Assembly: GCA_036821845.1 (NCBI GenBank)
Contig: DAISIT010000003.1
Span: 36,617 to 100,616 of the forward strand
Length of the DNA: 64,000 nucleotides
Source of the DNA: JAEUMD01 sp937950105
GTDB taxonomy: Bacteria > Pseudomonadota > Alphaproteobacteria > Rhizobiales > Hyphomicrobiaceae
Direction of reading: 5' to 3'
A model generated the notes under the pieces. The model saw only the letters and a list, made by a program, of their open reading frames with translations. It was not told the origin of the DNA and did no database searches. A program made the position numbers and the translations under genes. Of this stretch, positions 61,171 through 64,000 are shown piece after piece (the first letter of the stretch is position 1; each line of letters starts with the position of its first letter).

Positions 61171-62199
61171 TCACCGGTTGGTGAGCTTCAGCTCGATGCG
61201 GCGATTCTTGCGCAGGCTGTCCTCGTCCTGGCCCTGCTCGATCGGCTGGAATTCGCCATAGCCGGCGGCGACGAGGCGCTTGGCCGGCACGCCCTGCGCC
61301 ACGAGAAACTTGACCACCGAGACGGCGCGCGCCGTCGACAGCTCCCAGTTCGACGGGAATTGCGGCGAGGCGATCGGGCGGTTGTCGGTATGGCCGTCGA
61401 CCTGCAAGGCCCAGTCGATCTCCGGCGGGATCTGCGCCGACAGCTCGTTGATCGCCTTGGCGAGCTGCTCCATGGCGGGCGTACCCTCGGCGGTCATGGT
61501 CGCCTGGCCTGAGGGAAACAGCACCTCGCTTTCGAAAACGAAGCGGTCACCGACGACGCGGATGTCCTTGCGCTCGGCGAGCAGCTCGCGCAGGCGTCCG
61601 AAGAAATCCGAACGGTAGCGCTGCAGCTCCTGCACCTGACGCGCCAGCGCGGCGTTGAGTCGGCTGCCGAGGTCCTTGATGCGTTCCTGGCTGTCCTGGT
61701 CCTTCTTCTCGCTGGCTTCGAGTGCGGTGTTGAGCGCGGCGATCTGCTTCCTGAGCGCGAGCAGCTGCTGGTTGAGCAGATCGACCTTGCCGAGCGCGTC
61801 GTCCGAGATCTTCTTCTGGCCTTCGACTTCCGAACTCAGCGCCGTGATGCGCTCGGCCTGCGCCTTCGCCTGCTCGTCGCCCGAGAGCGCCGAGCCCGAT
61901 ATGCGCGCGTTCTCGTCCTTCAGCGCGGCGAGCGTCGCCTGCAGCGCGGCAAGCTCGTCGGTCGCCGATTTCGACTTGCCCTTCTCGAGCGCGAGAATGC
62001 TGGTCAGTTCGGCGATCTGGCGGTCGAGCCGCTTCAGGGCGTCGTTCTTGCCGCTCGCTTCCTGGCCGGCGAAATACTGCGCCACCATGAAGATCGACAT
62101 GAGGAACGTGACGACCAGCAGCAGCGTCGACAGCACGTCGACATAGCCGGGCCAGAACTCGCCGTAGTCTCCGCCGCGCCTCGCGCGTCCGCGCGCCAT
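61171..62199 (-). CDS. OmpA-domain, MotB-like inner-membrane protein
   Basis: A 342-residue protein: one membrane helix (about 18-42, YVDVLSTLLLVVTFLMSIFMV), a long coiled coil (about 50-190) and a C-terminal OmpA peptidoglycan-binding domain (VDGHTDNRPI, NWELSTARAVSVVKFLVAQG, GYGEFQPI, RRIELKL). It pairs with the proton-channel gene 4 bp upstream. Such pairs in Rhizobiales are non-flagellar and their work is unknown. Confidence 0.9.
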   Translation of the reverse strand: MARGRARRGGDYGEFWPGYVDVLSTLLLVVTFLMSIFMVAQYFAGQEASGKNDALKRLDRQIAELTSILALEKGKSKSATDELAALQATLAALKDENARISGSALSGDEQAKAQAERITALSSEVEGQKKISDDALGKVDLLNQQLLALRKQIAALNTALEASEKKDQDSQERIKDLGSRLNAALARQVQELQRYRSDFFGRLRELLAERKDIRVVGDRFVFESEVLFPSGQATMTAEGTPAMEQLAKAINELSAQIPPEIDWALQVDGHTDNRPIASPQFPSNWELSTARAVSVVKFLVAQGVPAKRLVAAGYGEFQPIEQGQDEDSLRKNRRIELKLTNR

Positions 62200-62203
62200 G
62201 GCA

Positions 62204-63238
62204 TCAACCCTTCTTCCGGCCGAGCGCGTGCGACAGATCTTTCAGCACGTTGGCGACCTCGGATTGCTGCACGGCCTGCTCGTCGACCCACTGGCGGACC
62301 ACCTGCTGCTCGGCGCGCATCTGCGTGACGAGATCGGTAACGCCGCTCGCCAGCGTGCGCACGTCCTTGCTGACGAGAGACTCGCCCGCCTGCTCGCCCG
62401 CGGCGAAGCGGGCGTTCATCTCTTCCAGCACGCGCTGCACGTCGAACAGGGTGGCGGTGAGCTGCCGGTTGATCGCATCGGTGGAGCCGCCCGCCATGCC
62501 GGGTGTCAGCTCGGTCATGCCCGACAGCCACTCTTCGAGTTCGTTGTAGAAGCGGTTGTGGGCATGGCTCGCCTGCAACTCGAGAAAGCCGAGCGTCAGT
62601 GATCCGGCAAGGCCGAGCAGGGAGGACGAGAACGCCGTGCCCATGCCCTTGAGGGGCGCGGCAAGGCCGATCTTCAGTTCGTCGAACAGGCCGACCGTAT
62701 CGCCGCCCTTGGTGTCGATGGCGGCGATGACGCCGCCGACCGACTGGATCGTGTCGAGCAGACCCCAGAAGGTGCCGAGGAGACCGAGGAACACCAGCAG
62801 GCCCACCAGATAGCGGCCGGTATCGCGCGCCTCGTCGAGGCGCGAGCCGAGGCTTTCCTTGATGGCGCTCATCGACTGCGTGGTGAGCTGCAGTGCGTCG
62901 GTGCGGTCGCGCAGCATGGTCGCCATCGGCAGCAGCAGGCGCGGCTTGTGCGCCATGGCGATGCCGGGATCGCTGACGCGGAAGTCGTTGACCCAGCGGA
63001 TCTCGGGATAGAGGCGGATCACCTGCCGGAACGAGTAGACGACGCCGAACGCCAGCACCGCGAGGATCAGGCCATTGAGGCCCGGGTTGGTCATCACCGC
63101 GCGCAACAGTTGCTCGTGCAGGATGGCGCCGATCAGCACGACGAGCGTGAGGAAGATGAGCATCCGCACGAGGAAGAGGCCCGGCGGGGTCAGCGTGCGA
63201 TGGTGGATCGCCTGCTCGCTTTTGCGGTTGCGTGCCAT
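62204..63238 (-). CDS. MotA/TolQ/ExbB-type proton channel protein
   Basis: A 344-residue membrane protein. The ExbB-family core is RYLVGLLVFLGLLGTFWGLLDTI, then a long loop and GMGTAFSSSLLGLAGSLTLGFLE, which form the pore helices. Two helices near the N-terminus and a coiled C-terminus complete it. With the OmpA-domain protein encoded next, it should form a proton-driven stator or energiser acting on the cell wall. No tonB, tolA or flagellar gene is near. Confidence 0.9.
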   Translation of the reverse strand: MARNRKSEQAIHHRTLTPPGLFLVRMLIFLTLVVLIGAILHEQLLRAVMTNPGLNGLILAVLAFGVVYSFRQVIRLYPEIRWVNDFRVSDPGIAMAHKPRLLLPMATMLRDRTDALQLTTQSMSAIKESLGSRLDEARDTGRYLVGLLVFLGLLGTFWGLLDTIQSVGGVIAAIDTKGGDTVGLFDELKIGLAAPLKGMGTAFSSSLLGLAGSLTLGFLELQASHAHNRFYNELEEWLSGMTELTPGMAGGSTDAINRQLTATLFDVQRVLEEMNARFAAGEQAGESLVSKDVRTLASGVTDLVTQMRAEQQVVRQWVDEQAVQQSEVANVLKDLSHALGRKKG

Positions 63239-63420
63239 GCCTTGCCCTTCGCCACCTCGTTCCGCGCGCCGGGGTCTCGGCGGCAGCCCCGGCGTGCGCG
63301 ATCGCTACAGAGTGGCACGGAAACGTGTCACCCGCTGCCTTCGGCAGCCGACGCGCATCCTAGCGGGTAATTTGGCCACACGGCGGCGGCGGCCGCACGA
63401 TGGTTTCTGACCTCTGCCAG

Positions 63421-64000
63421 TCAGTCGTTGACCGGCAGCGGGTGGGGCTCGGGCGGCGGATCGCCGACCACGCCGAGCAGCGCCTTGTGGATGGCGAGGT
63501 TGCCGCAGATGACCTCGCCCTTGGCGAGCATCTGGTCGCTGCCGGAGAGGTCCGTGCAGATGCCGCCGGCCTCGCGCACGATGACGATACCCGCCGCCAT
63601 GTCCCAGGCCTGGATGTTGCGCTCCCAGTAGCCGTCGAAGCGGCCCGCCGCGGTCCAGGCCAGGTCGAGGGCGGCGGAGCCCGTGCGACGGATACCGGCG
63701 ACATCCTGCATGGCCTCCTGCATCTCGTTGAGGAAGCGCTTGTGGCCGGTGCGGCCGCGATGCGGAATGCCGGTGGCGACGACCACGTCGGCGAGCTGCT
63801 TGCGAGCGGCGACGCGCAGGCGGCGCTTGTCGTTGAGGAAGGCGCCCTTGCCCTTCTCGGCGGCGAACAGCTCGTCGGAGATGGGATTGTAGATCAGGCC
63901 CGCCACCAGTTGGCCCTCGCGCTCGAGGCCGATCGAGATGGCGAACATCGGGATGCCGTGCAGGAAGTTGGTGGTGCCGTCGAGCGGATCGACGATCCAG
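63421..64000 (-). CDS. Inositol-monophosphatase-family protein, N-terminus cut off
   Basis: The last 193 residues of a metal-dependent phosphatase; the gene continues past the right edge. The metal motif WIVDPLDGTTNF and GIPMFAISIGLE begin the visible part, and the second site WERNIQAWDMAAGIVIVREAGG follows. The family acts on inositol phosphate, histidinol phosphate or related sugars; which one cannot be told. SuhB-type function is the default. Confidence 0.9.
   Translation of the reverse strand, partial: WIVDPLDGTTNFLHGIPMFAISIGLEREGQLVAGLIYNPISDELFAAEKGKGAFLNDKRRLRVAARKQLADVVVATGIPHRGRTGHKRFLNEMQEAMQDVAGIRRTGSAALDLAWTAAGRFDGYWERNIQAWDMAAGIVIVREAGGICTDLSGSDQMLAKGEVICGNLAIHKALLGVVGDPPPEPHPLPVND

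Overview
The window is a high-GC, densely coded chromosomal segment of an alphaproteobacterium, most likely of the order Hyphomicrobiales (Rhizobiales). This rests on gene content: an Irr-like Fur regulator with a run of histidines, methionine synthase split into two genes, an H-NS-type silencer ending in the alphaproteobacterial GRGRKP motif, UbiK, the lgt-midA pair, a Tad/TadG-like envelope protein and GAGAAGG-type intergenic hairpins. Genus cannot be fixed from the sequence. A run of 100 N (25133-25232) is a scaffold join inside a repeat, so this is a draft assembly. No rRNA, tRNA, CRISPR array, integrase or transposase was found. Both edges cut genes: a TauE/SafE permease on the left and an inositol-monophosphatase-family gene on the right.

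Layout. 0.6-3.4 kb: ligase-associated exonuclease and ATP-dependent DNA ligase. 3.4-7.7 kb: a GGDEF/EAL receptor, an MlaC-like lipid carrier and small membrane proteins. 7.8-15.9 kb: methionine and B12 region with an ArsR-methyltransferase regulator whose promoter spacer holds a 16-bp palindrome, then metF, split metH and a convergent methylmalonyl-CoA mutase small subunit. 16-21.7 kb: HerA-like ATPase, cytochrome c, patatin lipoprotein, Fe/Mn superoxide dismutase and H-NS. 21.7-25.3 kb: HemG-like flavodoxin, sulfide:quinone-oxidoreductase-like flavoprotein, a Met/Gly/Cys-rich secreted protein, DUF3297 and a repeat array. 25.3-29.1 kb: ychF, an unknown membrane protein, pth and rplY with a terminator-like leader. 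29.3-32.7 kb: a Csp1-like copper store, a small secreted protein and an octaheme cytochrome c with a cytochrome b. 33-38.2 kb: membrane alpha/beta hydrolase and a MacAB/Lol-like export operon. 38.4-41.5 kb: diheme peroxidase, Irr-like regulator, FmdB zinc ribbon, a second repeat array and prs. 41.8-48.4 kb: duplicated-domain lipoprotein, pgeF, midA, lgt, ubiK, a YbjN protein and proC. 48.7-51.2 kb: an arsenic operon (arsR, thioredoxin-type arsC, acr3, glutaredoxin-type arsC). 51.4-55.2 kb: COQ9/TetR-like protein and a MarR-response regulator-kinase operon. 55.5-64 kb: small membrane and secreted proteins, PYROXD2-like oxidoreductase, flavin reductase, arfB, hydroxypyruvate isomerase, TadG-like protein, an ExbB/MotA plus OmpA pair and the IMPase.

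How the genes fit together. Several neighbours handle redox and metal stress: sulfide oxidation, octaheme reduction of sulfur or nitrogen compounds, superoxide and peroxide removal, copper storage and arsenic export. The methionine genes look like one regulon under the ArsR-methyltransferase protein. The rest is ordinary housekeeping.

The least explained signals are two arrays of one palindromic repeat family, each ending at the stop codon of a minus-strand gene (ychF and prs); a terminator-like hairpin in the rplY leader; the Met-rich secreted protein facing the SQR-like gene; and the octaheme/cytochrome b pair.
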